From: Bdellovibrionales bacterium RIFOXYD12_FULL_39_22 | GTDB lineage: Bacteria > Bdellovibrionota > Bacteriovoracia > Bacteriovoracales > Bacteriovoracaceae | DNA length: 52,064 nt | Assembly: GCA_001770205.1 (NCBI GenBank) | Contig: MEQL01000015.1 | Coordinates: 1 to 52,064 of the forward strand | Reading direction: 5' to 3' | Part shown: positions 7,895 through 15,498 of the stretch, piece by piece | Position numbering within the stretch: the first letter of the stretch is position 1 | Layout of the letters: each line of letters starts with the position of its first letter | The notes under the pieces: generated by a model | Database searches by the model: none | The model's input: only the letters and a program-made list of their open reading frames with translations | What the model was told of the DNA's origin: nothing | Made by a program: the position numbers and the translations under genes

Positions 7895-8698
7895 ATGAAT
7901 TTGGTTATTGCTGGAGCGTTTAGCAAATTTAAGGAGCTATCAGTATTTTTTCTTGAAAACAAGATTTACAAAAGAAATAAAATTACTGTTTATGATGGTA
8001 TTAATGAGTGTTCATGGAATGGCGGTAGAATTAATAGAAAAGTCTACTGGAGTCAATCGCAAATAGACTTCTATTATAATAGGGATATTGGGATAGGGCT
8101 GACTTTCACCAATCATGAGATCAATATTAATGATAAAGTTGGACTTTCACTGCTGGATAAATTTCATATTTCCGGGAATAAAATTATATTAATAAATGAT
8201 CATCTTAGAGAATTTATACGAAAAAATTATCCGTATTATAGACTAACCTACAGTGTTACTGGCGTAGGCCATATTCCCATCCCCCTTAATGACGAAGCCC
8301 TGGACATATACAAAGATCTAGAGGCGAAGTACGATTTAATTGTGCCCAGAATGGAACACGTCTTTGATGTTAGATTCAAGGAGCTGGATCAGTCCAAATA
8401 CGAGATAATGCTTAATGATACGTGCATATATAATTGTCCTCACTATACTGAGCATTTTATGGCCATTGCTACACAAAACTTGCTAAGACGCAACTATAAA
8501 GGCCATGAAGAGATTGAAGAGTGTTGGATTGATGGATATGACTTCAAGAAAAGCAAAAATGGAAAACATGGAATGGATTTATGCCTGGAACAAATCAGGG
8601 TATTACAAAAACAAGGGATAAACAGTTTTAAGCTTTCTGGTAGAGAATTAAATTCAGAAGAGTTTGTTAATGAGCTGAGGTATTATGCAAGATGGTAA
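7895..8698 (+). CDS. Peptidase U32-like (TIM-barrel) protein paired with radical SAM genes
   Basis: 267 aa from the ATG at 7895 (AGAG 4 bases before); a TTG at 7877 would add six residues. It has VYDGINECSWNGGR near the start, a cysteine motif LNDTCIYNCPHYTEHF at ~180, and FKLSGRELNSEEFVNELRYY at the end. In U32 proteins (UbiU/V, RlhA, TrhP, YhbU) a Cys-rich motif and a final 'FKIEGR..s.eyv..y' hold an Fe-S cluster and the barrel end. A homologue at 19048 keeps YDGI..C.WGGGR and FKIARHEE. Both lie right beside a radical SAM gene. Known U32 proteins do prephenate- or O2-independent hydroxylations on RNA or quinones. Here a hydroxylase or partner role is only a guess. Confidence 0.7.
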   Translation: MNLVIAGAFSKFKELSVFFLENKIYKRNKITVYDGINECSWNGGRINRKVYWSQSQIDFYYNRDIGIGLTFTNHEININDKVGLSLLDKFHISGNKIILINDHLREFIRKNYPYYRLTYSVTGVGHIPIPLNDEALDIYKDLEAKYDLIVPRMEHVFDVRFKELDQSKYEIMLNDTCIYNCPHYTEHFMAIATQNLLRRNYKGHEEIEECWIDGYDFKKSKNGKHGMDLCLEQIRVLQKQGINSFKLSGRELNSEEFVNELRYYARW

Positions 8699-8741
8699 GA
8701 AATAAATGTACGATGATGAGACATGGGTAAGAATGCTGCGT

Positions 8742-9344
8742 TTAAAAGTGAGAGTAAAATTTTGTGAGAAAATTTTCTGTTTTTCTGCGAATCTCTTCAA
8801 TTGAGTTTTCACTATTAATATGGCCAGAAAGTGTTTTGATTGGTTGAAACAAATATGATGCTCTTAGCATTTTTTCTTTTGTATTTAAGTAATTTTCAAG
8901 TAGAGAAATGAGATCCTCGTCACCTGTTTCCAGGATTTCTAAGTATTTTTCCTCGCGATTTGATTCCGTTATTACATAACCCCTATCACCTAATTCATTC
9001 ATTGAGCAAAGATGCCGATACAAAACATATCCGGTGTTTTTAGCAAGATTTAAATCAATGACATTCTGTATTTTTTTAATCGCAGATTCTTTAACTTCCT
9101 GCAATTCATTATTGCCCACGGACCTGATCTTGATTTCGTCCGGTTGCACGGAGTCATGTTTTAAAGGCCTATGGATAAAAATATGTTTATTCTTTTTTAG
9201 AGCATCCGCAATTATTTTACTTGCAGCATGTGATAGAGATAAAAATTGGCCTTTATTAAGATCGAGGTAATACCCCTTGACTGAAGCAAGTACTTTCCAA
9301 TAATCCCCCTTGTCCTCTACGAATGCCCAATTATGGTTTAACAC
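8742..9344 (-). CDS. Conserved protein of unknown family, paralogue of 14728-15348
   Basis: 200 aa, starting at GTG with AAAGG 7 bases upstream. It is plainly homologous to the protein at 14728. Shared features are FVEDKGDYWKVL against NVEDCGEYWHVL at the start, and a block AKN(T/S)GxVxYRxxCxxNEL then RGYxxTESN in the middle. EILxTxDxxLIxLxExYL and a C-terminal helix FLxKxYSxx follow. No known catalytic motif is seen, and no signal peptide. It is the last gene of the minus-strand run that includes the Cys-rich protein and SPASM enzymes. A structural (phage-like) component, a scaffold or a modification substrate are all possible; I do not recognise the family. Confidence 0.78.
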   Translation of the reverse strand: MLNHNWAFVEDKGDYWKVLASVKGYYLDLNKGQFLSLSHAASKIIADALKKNKHIFIHRPLKHDSVQPDEIKIRSVGNNELQEVKESAIKKIQNVIDLNLAKNTGYVLYRHLCSMNELGDRGYVITESNREEKYLEILETGDEDLISLLENYLNTKEKMLRASYLFQPIKTLSGHINSENSIEEIRRKTENFLTKFYSHF

Positions 9345-9385
9345 GCTTTAACCTTTTATGTTTTCTAGTTCTTTTTTTTAATTCA

Positions 9386-9838
9386 TTAACCATAGTTGCA
9401 TCCACAGTCATTGTGGCAACCACAAACCTGATTACAGCCACAATCGGAATTACAAACACAACCTCCACTAGTCATGCTATTATAATGAGCTGCAATTTGA
9501 TTCAGTACTTTACTGGTTATTATTGTTCCTCGAGGGGTGTTTGATATTTCATCTACAATATCAAATGAAACAGCAAAAGGGTTGCTTCCTGCGCTATATG
9601 GTGGGAAACTACCAAATTTATTTTTTGCATTGGTAATAGCAGTTTTTAAGTTGGTAAGGTCACTGGCAGAAATAGAATCTCCTGCGGCAATAGAAAAGGA
9701 TAGAGATGACAAAGAAAGGGCCCCAGTAGCGACATGGCCGGCCCCGCATCCGATGTGTTGGGCACTTGGATCTGGAGCTGGAGAGGCCGTACCGTCCGGA
9801 AGCTTGTGCAAATTGCAATGTGAACCAGAGCAAGACAT
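9386..9838 (-). CDS. Cys-rich protein with C-terminal CxC hexapeptide repeats; candidate radical SAM substrate
   Basis: 150 aa with a strong ribosome site (AGAGGAG, 7 bases before ATG). The N-terminus contains Cys and His (MSCSGSHCN, then HIGCGAGH). The middle (~40-125) has a helix-forming segment ISASDLTNLKTAITNAKNKF that recalls small phage structural proteins. The end, from about residue 126, is four units of period six, each opening with C-x-C: CVCNSD, CGCNQV, CGCHND, CGCNYG, eight cysteines in all. The next gene, 12 bases downstream in the plus-coordinate sense and upstream in transcription, is a full SPASM radical SAM enzyme. This layout is that of a ribosomally made peptide or protein modified at its C-terminal core. 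A metal-binding tail is the main alternative. Confidence 0.8.
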   Translation of the reverse strand: MSCSGSHCNLHKLPDGTASPAPDPSAQHIGCGAGHVATGALSLSSLSFSIAAGDSISASDLTNLKTAITNAKNKFGSFPPYSAGSNPFAVSFDIVDEISNTPRGTIITSKVLNQIAAHYNSMTSGGCVCNSDCGCNQVCGCHNDCGCNYG

Positions 9839-9850
9839 AAGATTTCTCCT

Positions 9851-11017
9851 CTATGCTATCTCTTTAAAATTGATCTCCTGTACAGCTCGATCAATTTCTC
9901 CTAATGCTTTAAAATAAAAGCACCTATTCAAGCAAGTACGATCCGTCCATTGTTCATCAAAACTTGCTTTTTTGCTTACATCAAGGCTATTGACAGGACA
10001 AATCATGCAAGTCGTTGCCACGCAATTCTCACATTCATTATACTTCTTTGAGCTTAATATCTTTCCAAATTTTAAAGAAAGCTCTGCAATATTGTCAATA
10101 AATTTATCATCATAGATTGTTGTCGTGGGCAGTCTATCCTTATTCTTGGAATATAAAATGCCATGACAGGCGTGAACTTCTCCAGCAACATCGATTATTG
10201 CCATATTGAAACCAGCAGTGCATGTAGTACGAGATGCTCCACCACCAAACCAAGAGCAAAGGAATCTGCCGTTTTGCTTAAAAAAATCAATCTCCTTTTT
10301 TGCCATAGAAAGAAGCTGTACCCGAAACCGTTTAATTAGCTCTTCTTCGCAAAGAAGGGACGCAGAAACAGCTTGGTCAATAGTTGGTGCGTACCTTATA
10401 ATACAGTTGGGATTAATTTTTCGAAACTCTTCCTGAAGATTGTAAAGGTCATTCCAGGCCGATGAAAAGTTAGATATTTCTTCTAGAGGTATGGTTGATT
10501 TGAAAGTTAAATCTATCCCTTTTTGAGCGAGTGCCTTAGAATTATTTATAATTATATCAGCAGTTTTTTTTCCGTTCTTGGTTAGGCGATAGCGATCATG
10601 AATAGGTTGGCCATCGTAGGATACCTGTATTCGAAGTCTTCTTGTATCTACATTGTCTACAATCTTGAAAAGATTGCTGCGATTAAAACCATTAGTATAT
10701 ATATGAAATGAAACATTTTCATGAGAAGAATATTTATTCATTACTTCAACAATAATTGCATGATTTAGGGTTGGCTCTCCTCCCCAGAAGGAGATATTTA
10801 AAGAATTATAATATTTTTGAAACCATTTATGGTCGCTTAAAATTTCATCAATTCTTTTAAAAAGGATGTCTTGATCATATTTGATTTCTTTCTCTCTCGC
10901 CTTCTCTCCCTCAAAGCAATATGCACAATTTAGATCGCAAAGATTAGTGGTGCATATTTCAAGAGTAAAGTTTCCTCTTTTATTGCTGGTGTGAGATTGA
11001 GAAAGAGTCATTCTCAT
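9851..11017 (-). CDS. Radical SAM/SPASM enzyme (peptide or protein modifying type)
   Basis: 388 aa. The CxxxCxxC motif is at C27, C31 and C34 (LCDLNCAYCF), and WGGEPTLNH follows at ~90. The C-terminal part is a full SPASM domain: a Cys, a GEVHAC step, then CENCVATTCMIC and a last Cys pair (CLNRC), enough for two auxiliary [4Fe-4S] clusters. Characterised relatives with such domains (anSME, sactionine and ranthipeptide synthases) modify peptides or proteins. It overlaps the 84-aa gene before it by 38 bases and ends 12 bases before the Cys-rich protein gene. Modification of that protein (thioether, oxidation or epimerisation) is the natural hypothesis. Confidence 0.9.
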   Translation of the reverse strand: MRMTLSQSHTSNKRGNFTLEICTTNLCDLNCAYCFEGEKAREKEIKYDQDILFKRIDEILSDHKWFQKYYNSLNISFWGGEPTLNHAIIVEVMNKYSSHENVSFHIYTNGFNRSNLFKIVDNVDTRRLRIQVSYDGQPIHDRYRLTKNGKKTADIIINNSKALAQKGIDLTFKSTIPLEEISNFSSAWNDLYNLQEEFRKINPNCIIRYAPTIDQAVSASLLCEEELIKRFRVQLLSMAKKEIDFFKQNGRFLCSWFGGGASRTTCTAGFNMAIIDVAGEVHACHGILYSKNKDRLPTTTIYDDKFIDNIAELSLKFGKILSSKKYNECENCVATTCMICPVNSLDVSKKASFDEQWTDRTCLNRCFYFKALGEIDRAVQEINFKEIA

Positions 11018-11234
11018 TACCCGCTTTGTCTTTAAAATTGATAATTTCGTTGATCACTGCCTCAAGCCTATCCTTAGATATAACGCTTTCAGGTTCAATA
11101 ATTTTGATAAGCTTCAAAGCATAATCGAATAAATTATTGGCCGCTTCTTGATTGCAGCTTAACATATAATAACCGGCCTTTCCTAAATGCTCTGCTGATC
11201 TGAATATATTTTGCTGGAATTCGCTACGCGTCAT
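10980..11234 (-). CDS. Small helical protein between two SPASM enzymes
   Basis: 84 aa, probably all alpha-helical, with one cysteine (MLSCNQEAANNLFDYAL). Its ATG overlaps the end of the upstream SPASM gene by 11 bases, with GGGAG just before it, and its end overlaps the start of the downstream SPASM gene. Such double overlap implies translational coupling. It has no resemblance I can name to RRE-type leader-binding domains or known precursors. It could be a second substrate, a carrier or an accessory subunit. Confidence 0.7.
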   Translation of the reverse strand: MTRSEFQQNIFRSAEHLGKAGYYMLSCNQEAANNLFDYALKLIKIIEPESVISKDRLEAVINEIINFKDKAGNENDSFSISHQQ

Positions 11235-12234
11235 AGAGCTCCCTTTGAATTAAATCGCAAAATTTTGAACTGTCTTTTAAGGAAGCTACCATGCGAGAAA
11301 TATCATTGTAAATATGTTTATAGATGAGACAAAGTTCGGCAATAGGCCCTTTATTATTAATATTTTCGTGCAAACATCCTCTGCGACAAAACTTAATAAT
11401 TTCACAAGAAGCACAGCCAGTCATATTTGTATAGTTTGGTATTTGGCCAATTACGTCCTTATTTCTAAGTAGAAAGCATGGAATAATTCTGCCGTCGAGA
11501 TAAGAAAAATGAGATTTTCCAGCTCCACAATATGTCGGATTGCTTTTTTTGGCAAATGCCCGAATAAAATCCCGTAAGTGGTGCAAGATGATTGGAGGAA
11601 TTGGGTAATTATCAACATTTAAAATATACCAGTTGATCAATTCAGAAAATCCTTTATTAAAAAGCAACACGTCGCTTCTGCTCCATGCGCCAATATCTTT
11701 AATCAACTCCATTCCTGGTGATATCCCAAAAACGTCTAAAATGTATAAATGGTTTTCTAGCAGATTATTACATTCGCCCGATATCATGGTATGAATAGTG
11801 CAATCGTTAATTTTAAAAACAAGATCTTTTTTTTTCAAAAGAGAAGAAAGCGTCTTCTCTTTCTTTGGGGTAAGACGATTGTTATTTTGCCAGAGGCCAT
11901 CGAATGAAAGGGAGATTTTGATTTTATGTTCATTGATAAAATCAATTTTGTCTGCAGTTAAAAGCAGTCCATTTGTCGGTATAAGAAAATCATTGCCATC
12001 ATCTTTTAATGTATTAATGATAAGTTTTATAAGATCCCAGTGAATTAAAGGTTCTCCTCCAAAAAAATCAATCCGGATCGTTTCTTTATCAGGGATTGCT
12101 GACTTAAATTTTTGATATTCTAAAAAAAAATTATCAAGAGATATTGGAGTAAAAGATATATTGTTTTTTTTAAAATAACAGTAGGAGCAAGAAAGATTGC
12201 ATTGTCCGGATAATGTTATGCTTAAGGTGATCAT
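11224..12234 (-). CDS. Radical SAM/SPASM enzyme, second of the pair
   Basis: 336 aa. The cluster motif is at C12, C16 and C19 (QCNLSCSYCYFKK) and FFGGEPLIHW follows at ~60; PTNG marks the next strand. The C-terminal SPASM domain is textbook: C-GAGKSHFSYLDGRIIP-C, then C-x2-C-x5-C-x3-C (CASCEIIKFCRRGC) and a final Cys. This is the form seen in enzymes that mature RiPP precursors and sulfatases. It is the first gene of the unit that continues with the 84-aa protein, the other SPASM enzyme and the Cys-rich protein. Confidence 0.9.
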   Translation of the reverse strand: MITLSITLSGQCNLSCSYCYFKKNNISFTPISLDNFFLEYQKFKSAIPDKETIRIDFFGGEPLIHWDLIKLIINTLKDDGNDFLIPTNGLLLTADKIDFINEHKIKISLSFDGLWQNNNRLTPKKEKTLSSLLKKKDLVFKINDCTIHTMISGECNNLLENHLYILDVFGISPGMELIKDIGAWSRSDVLLFNKGFSELINWYILNVDNYPIPPIILHHLRDFIRAFAKKSNPTYCGAGKSHFSYLDGRIIPCFLLRNKDVIGQIPNYTNMTGCASCEIIKFCRRGCLHENINNKGPIAELCLIYKHIYNDISRMVASLKDSSKFCDLIQRELYDA

Positions 12235-12308
12235 TTTTTTTCTCGTTTTTATTCCAAAAATGGGCGCAAACAGAAACTTTTTTGGTATGCGCTACAAATA
12301 TTTAAATA

Positions 12309-13127
12309 TTATTTCATCTTACTAAAGTTTCTAAGACAAAAGATTGTGGGAGTTATTTTTTTGGAAAATGAGTTGCATTTGAGGCAGTAATCATTATATT
12401 TTCCGCCTTTATGTTCTAGAATCATTTCCTTTCTTTTTGCTGAAAGATATAGTTTTTCTAGTGAGGTACTAAAAACATTTCCTAAGATCATATAAGAAGG
12501 TAAATCTCGGGCCTTTCCAGAACATGTGCAATACACAAAATCTCCATTGGATAGTATTCTTGGTAACCACAACATCCCACACAATCCATTTTTCATAACA
12601 ATTCTATCACGCTTTGTTTTATAGGTATCAGGTAGTGTTTTATCATCAGTGTTATCATAATTGAAATCATAAGAGAGAGGCCTGGGATCAACAAGAATGT
12701 GCAGGCCCTTCCTTTTTGCTTCAGCGATATTGTCTTCGATTCGGTCAAACATTGCCCTGTTTTGTTGAGTCATATATGAAAATGTTTCGTAGTTTCCGCA
12801 TCCGTAGTGTGAAATAAAAATATGTAGTTTTTTGTAGCGCAATAATTTGTCGATATTAACCAGACTGAAATTAGTGTGAAATTCAACTTTTTCTATTTTA
12901 GATTTCTCAATATAATCTAGCTTTTCATATATTTCATTATCTAAAAATATTTCTCCAGTACTGGGAGTTAGTTTTAATCTACTGACTCCAAGGTGGATGG
13001 CATCATCAATGATCGGATAAAAAATAGAATTGGGAATGGTTTCTCTCGGCTGATCAATTTTGTTCAGTCGAGCTCCACAAAAGAAGCAGTCGAAATTGCA
13101 TCTGTTAATTAATTCGATGGCCAGCAT
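12309..13127 (-). CDS. Radical SAM protein with SPASM-like C-terminus
   Basis: 272 aa. The motif lies very near the N-terminus, at C10, C14 and C17 (RCNFDCFFCGARL). The usual GGEP step reads LTPSTGEIFLD. The C-terminal part has NGDFVYCTCSGKARD, a LGNVF step and CLKCNSF, a reduced SPASM pattern. This architecture is common in radical SAM proteins of surface-polysaccharide clusters. The gene overlaps the NodB-type deacetylase gene upstream by 19 bases, so the two are likely made together, which favours a role in sugar chemistry. The exact reaction is unknown. Confidence 0.85.
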   Translation of the reverse strand: MLAIELINRCNFDCFFCGARLNKIDQPRETIPNSIFYPIIDDAIHLGVSRLKLTPSTGEIFLDNEIYEKLDYIEKSKIEKVEFHTNFSLVNIDKLLRYKKLHIFISHYGCGNYETFSYMTQQNRAMFDRIEDNIAEAKRKGLHILVDPRPLSYDFNYDNTDDKTLPDTYKTKRDRIVMKNGLCGMLWLPRILSNGDFVYCTCSGKARDLPSYMILGNVFSTSLEKLYLSAKRKEMILEHKGGKYNDYCLKCNSFSKKITPTIFCLRNFSKMK

Positions 13128-13717
13128 GGATGTTTGTCTTTTGCATTATTGGTTGATTCTAGTAAGTTTTCCACGGGAATTCTCTCATTTCCAAAAAAAA
13201 GAGTGATTTGATTTTTTCTAAGTATCTCTTTGTATAGGGGATATTCTTTGTTATACGGGAAGCAAAAAGATTTAATGTCTAAATCATTTTCTCTAAAAGA
13301 GGAGATCATCTTGTTGGTGTCGATGGTAAGTTCATCAAATAGTTTTCGTAATCCAATTTTTCCAAGATCGTATTTTTGATGTCTGTGGGAATGTCCTCCA
13401 ATGTGACAGTTTTTTTCTTTGCTTATTTCCTTGATCTGGCCCCACTTCATATAATTTGTTAAATCGCCATTATTAAAAAAACGCTCATGTGCTTCTCGAC
13501 ATTTTAAAAGATGTTGGTTTTGAGAGGTGTTCTCTGGACAAATGATATTCGTGCTAATAAAAAAATATTTCGTAGTATTTATTTTTAAAATTTTTTCAAG
13601 ATAAGCATACTGGCCGAATAGTCCATCATCAAAGGTCAAAACGTATTGATCTAATGGCAATTTAAAGACATCTTCTCGTATTTCGTGAATCATTAGGATT
13701 GGCTTGGATATACTCAT
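13109..13717 (-). CDS. Polysaccharide deacetylase-like (NodB fold) protein
   Basis: 202 aa. TFDDG at ~30 is the catalytic base/metal motif of carbohydrate esterase family 4, and GGHSHRHQ at ~115 is the H-(S/T)-xxx-H type metal motif. FCFPYNKEYPLY stands where the third 'fRpPyG' motif is expected. It lacks a signal peptide, so it likely acts in the cytoplasm on an intermediate rather than on finished cell-wall polymer. Start ATG and the preceding radical SAM stop overlap as ATGA. It is flanked on both sides by radical SAM genes in the same operon. Confidence 0.8.
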   Translation of the reverse strand: MSISKPILMIHEIREDVFKLPLDQYVLTFDDGLFGQYAYLEKILKINTTKYFFISTNIICPENTSQNQHLLKCREAHERFFNNGDLTNYMKWGQIKEISKEKNCHIGGHSHRHQKYDLGKIGLRKLFDELTIDTNKMISSFRENDLDIKSFCFPYNKEYPLYKEILRKNQITLFFGNERIPVENLLESTNNAKDKHPCWPSN

Positions 13718-14718
13718 TGTCTAAAGCTCAAAACATCAATTATTTTTTCGCCTAAAATTGGATAGGTCTCCTGGATTCCCTTCAGTTGTTTTTCAATCCC
13801 ATCACAAATAAAAAAATATTTACAGTCGAAACATTTTTTATACTTATGGTAGGATGTTATTCTTTTTTCATGTGCTCGTTTAAAATAATCTTCTATGGAT
13901 AATGGCCCTGAAGGCAATCGATCGACATTATAAGCAATTATATTCCAATCTCTTTCGTCATAAATATGCTGATAGGTTCCAACTACGTATTTTTCATATC
14001 CAGTCATGAAACAAAATGGAATATATCTTACATTGATCTCAATTTTTTTATCTATTAAGTCTATTGCCTTGCGAATATTTATACCAAGCTGCTCATATTT
14101 CACTGGAGGCATTTTTTCTGCGTCCCCCCAAAAATTTAATGGAAGAAAATTAATTTGCTGAGGAGAAAGATTATTAATTAGGGCGGCGTAGTCACCCAGA
14201 TGATTCAAGTTGTCGGACATTACGGTACAATTAATTCGAATATCGATTCCGAGTTTGAATGCGTTTTCAATGGCGATTAGAATTTTTTCAAAACTCTTTG
14301 GCCGCCCAACGATAGAATCATGTATTTGAAAACAGTGGCCGTGTAGGCTGAATAGGATTTCACTTAGGCCATGCTCTTTTGATTGTTGTAAAAAATTAAA
14401 ATTTGAAAAATTCCATCCATTAGAAAGAGTACTAATTTTTTTGAATTTTAAACTACGGCAATAATCGAGAATATCAAACCAGTTGGAATGTAAGCTGCTT
14501 TCGCCTCCGCTGAGATCAATCTCGTCAATTCCAAAGGCCTTAAGTTTTATTGCCCGCTGCTTTATGATATCAACTTCGGTTTTTATATGAAGTTTGTGCT
14601 TATAATAGCAAAAACAGCAGTCGCAGTTGCAAAAAGTTCCTGTGTCAAGCTTTGCTCTTTTTCCAAAATTGCTATTTTTTATTTCAAGTTTTGTGGAGCT
14701 AAAATAGTTATAGTTCAG
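13714..14718 (-). CDS. Radical SAM protein with a probable CTG start
   Basis: 334 aa if translation starts at CTG (14716-14718). The reading frame is open from just after the stop of the upstream gene (14728-14730) down to 13714, and it contains the essential cluster motif C30, C34, C37 (FCNCDCCFC) and SGGESSLHS. No ATG, GTG or TTG lies between that stop and the motif. The first ATG (14218-14220) would remove the whole catalytic half and leave a 168-aa stub. GAGG stands 7 bases before the CTG. KCFDCKYFFIC at the end is a short SPASM-like motif. A broken start or translational readthrough from the upstream gene (same frame, TGA) are alternatives. Confidence 0.78.
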   Translation of the reverse strand: MNYNYFSSTKLEIKNSNFGKRAKLDTGTFCNCDCCFCYYKHKLHIKTEVDIIKQRAIKLKAFGIDEIDLSGGESSLHSNWFDILDYCRSLKFKKISTLSNGWNFSNFNFLQQSKEHGLSEILFSLHGHCFQIHDSIVGRPKSFEKILIAIENAFKLGIDIRINCTVMSDNLNHLGDYAALINNLSPQQINFLPLNFWGDAEKMPPVKYEQLGINIRKAIDLIDKKIEINVRYIPFCFMTGYEKYVVGTYQHIYDERDWNIIAYNVDRLPSGPLSIEDYFKRAHEKRITSYHKYKKCFDCKYFFICDGIEKQLKGIQETYPILGEKIIDVLSFRQ

Positions 14719-14727
14719 AGTCTGCCC

Positions 14728-15348
14728 TCACTCTGCACAGGTTGAGTAGCGAGAATAGTACTTATTGAGAAAATCATCGACATTTTTCTGAATTATTTCC
14801 GGAGAAACTTCTTGATTGTTTTTAAGTCTAAGCTCTTCAAGAGAATTGTATAATGTGGCGGAGTCATTTATCTGTTCTTTATCTTCTAAGTACTGCTCCG
14901 TTAAGGCAATCAGCTCCTTATCCTCAGTTTTTAGAATCTCTTCATGTTTTTTCTTTTTATTGCTTTCGGTAAAAAAATATCCTCTCTCAACGAGTTCGTT
15001 GTTTGCGCACATGAAACGATAAAAAACGTTGCCGCTATTTTTTGCCAGCTCGGGAGTAACAATAAGTCTTGCTCGTTTAATGGCCGCAAGGCGGATTTCT
15101 TCAATATTGTTGGGGTCGATATCAAATATTTCAATTTGTGAGGCCTGGACCTCGCTTGTTTCTAGCGGTTTTTTTATTATTACCTTTTTTTCGTAAAGAA
15201 TGGCGTTATCAATAAGTTCATAGCATATGTTAGATAGCTTGAGGTAGTTTTGATTTTTTTCATTAAGATCGAAAGTGTTTTTGGAGACGCTTAAAACATG
15301 CCAGTACTCTCCGCAATCTTCAACGTTTGCTAAATTATAGACTAACAT
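14728..15348 (-). CDS. Conserved protein of unknown family, paralogue of 8742-9344
   Basis: 206 aa from the ATG at 15348. This start has GAGG 4 bases before it and aligns with the first residue of the paralogue (MLVYNLANVEDCGEYW against MLNHNWAFVEDKGDYW); an ATG at 15360 would add four residues. The conserved block NSGNVFYRFMCANNELVERG then FFTESNKKKK lies at ~110-140. No catalytic motif or export signal is visible. It leads the minus-strand operon 15348-12309 and its stop is within the ribosome site of the radical SAM gene, with the same reading frame continuing across the stop. Substrate, scaffold or structural protein; not recognised. Confidence 0.8.
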   Translation of the reverse strand: MLVYNLANVEDCGEYWHVLSVSKNTFDLNEKNQNYLKLSNICYELIDNAILYEKKVIIKKPLETSEVQASQIEIFDIDPNNIEEIRLAAIKRARLIVTPELAKNSGNVFYRFMCANNELVERGYFFTESNKKKKHEEILKTEDKELIALTEQYLEDKEQINDSATLYNSLEELRLKNNQEVSPEIIQKNVDDFLNKYYSRYSTCAE

Positions 15349-15498
15349 ACGCCCTCGCATTTTTTAAAATGGATTTTATGGATAGAAATGTGTGCTGTCA
15401 AGCTTTCCGTAAAATGATCTGGTAAGCAAGTATTGTAAAAACATAGAAACTTTACGATAATCAATCAGGAGTCAAATTCTAATTTATATATATAATCA

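Noticed and set aside
8742..8780. AAAATTTT dyad near 8756 as a terminator
   Set aside because: It lies within the end of the 8742 coding sequence and lacks GC pairs for a stable stem.
9537..9917. 126-codon plus-strand open frame opposite the Cys-rich gene
   Set aside because: Shadow of the minus-strand gene, which has the strong ribosome site and repeat logic.
10980..11234. 84-aa protein as a RiPP leader-core precursor
   Set aside because: Only one cysteine, no Gly-Gly or core-like tail; kept as an accessory protein of unknown role instead.
14080..14220. Separate 168-aa gene starting at ATG 14220
   Set aside because: It would be a stub lacking all radical SAM motifs, while the frame continues upstream with them intact.
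15480..15498. TATAAT just before the 15499 ATG as its -10 box
   Set aside because: Transcription would begin inside the coding sequence; it is more likely chance in AT-rich DNA.
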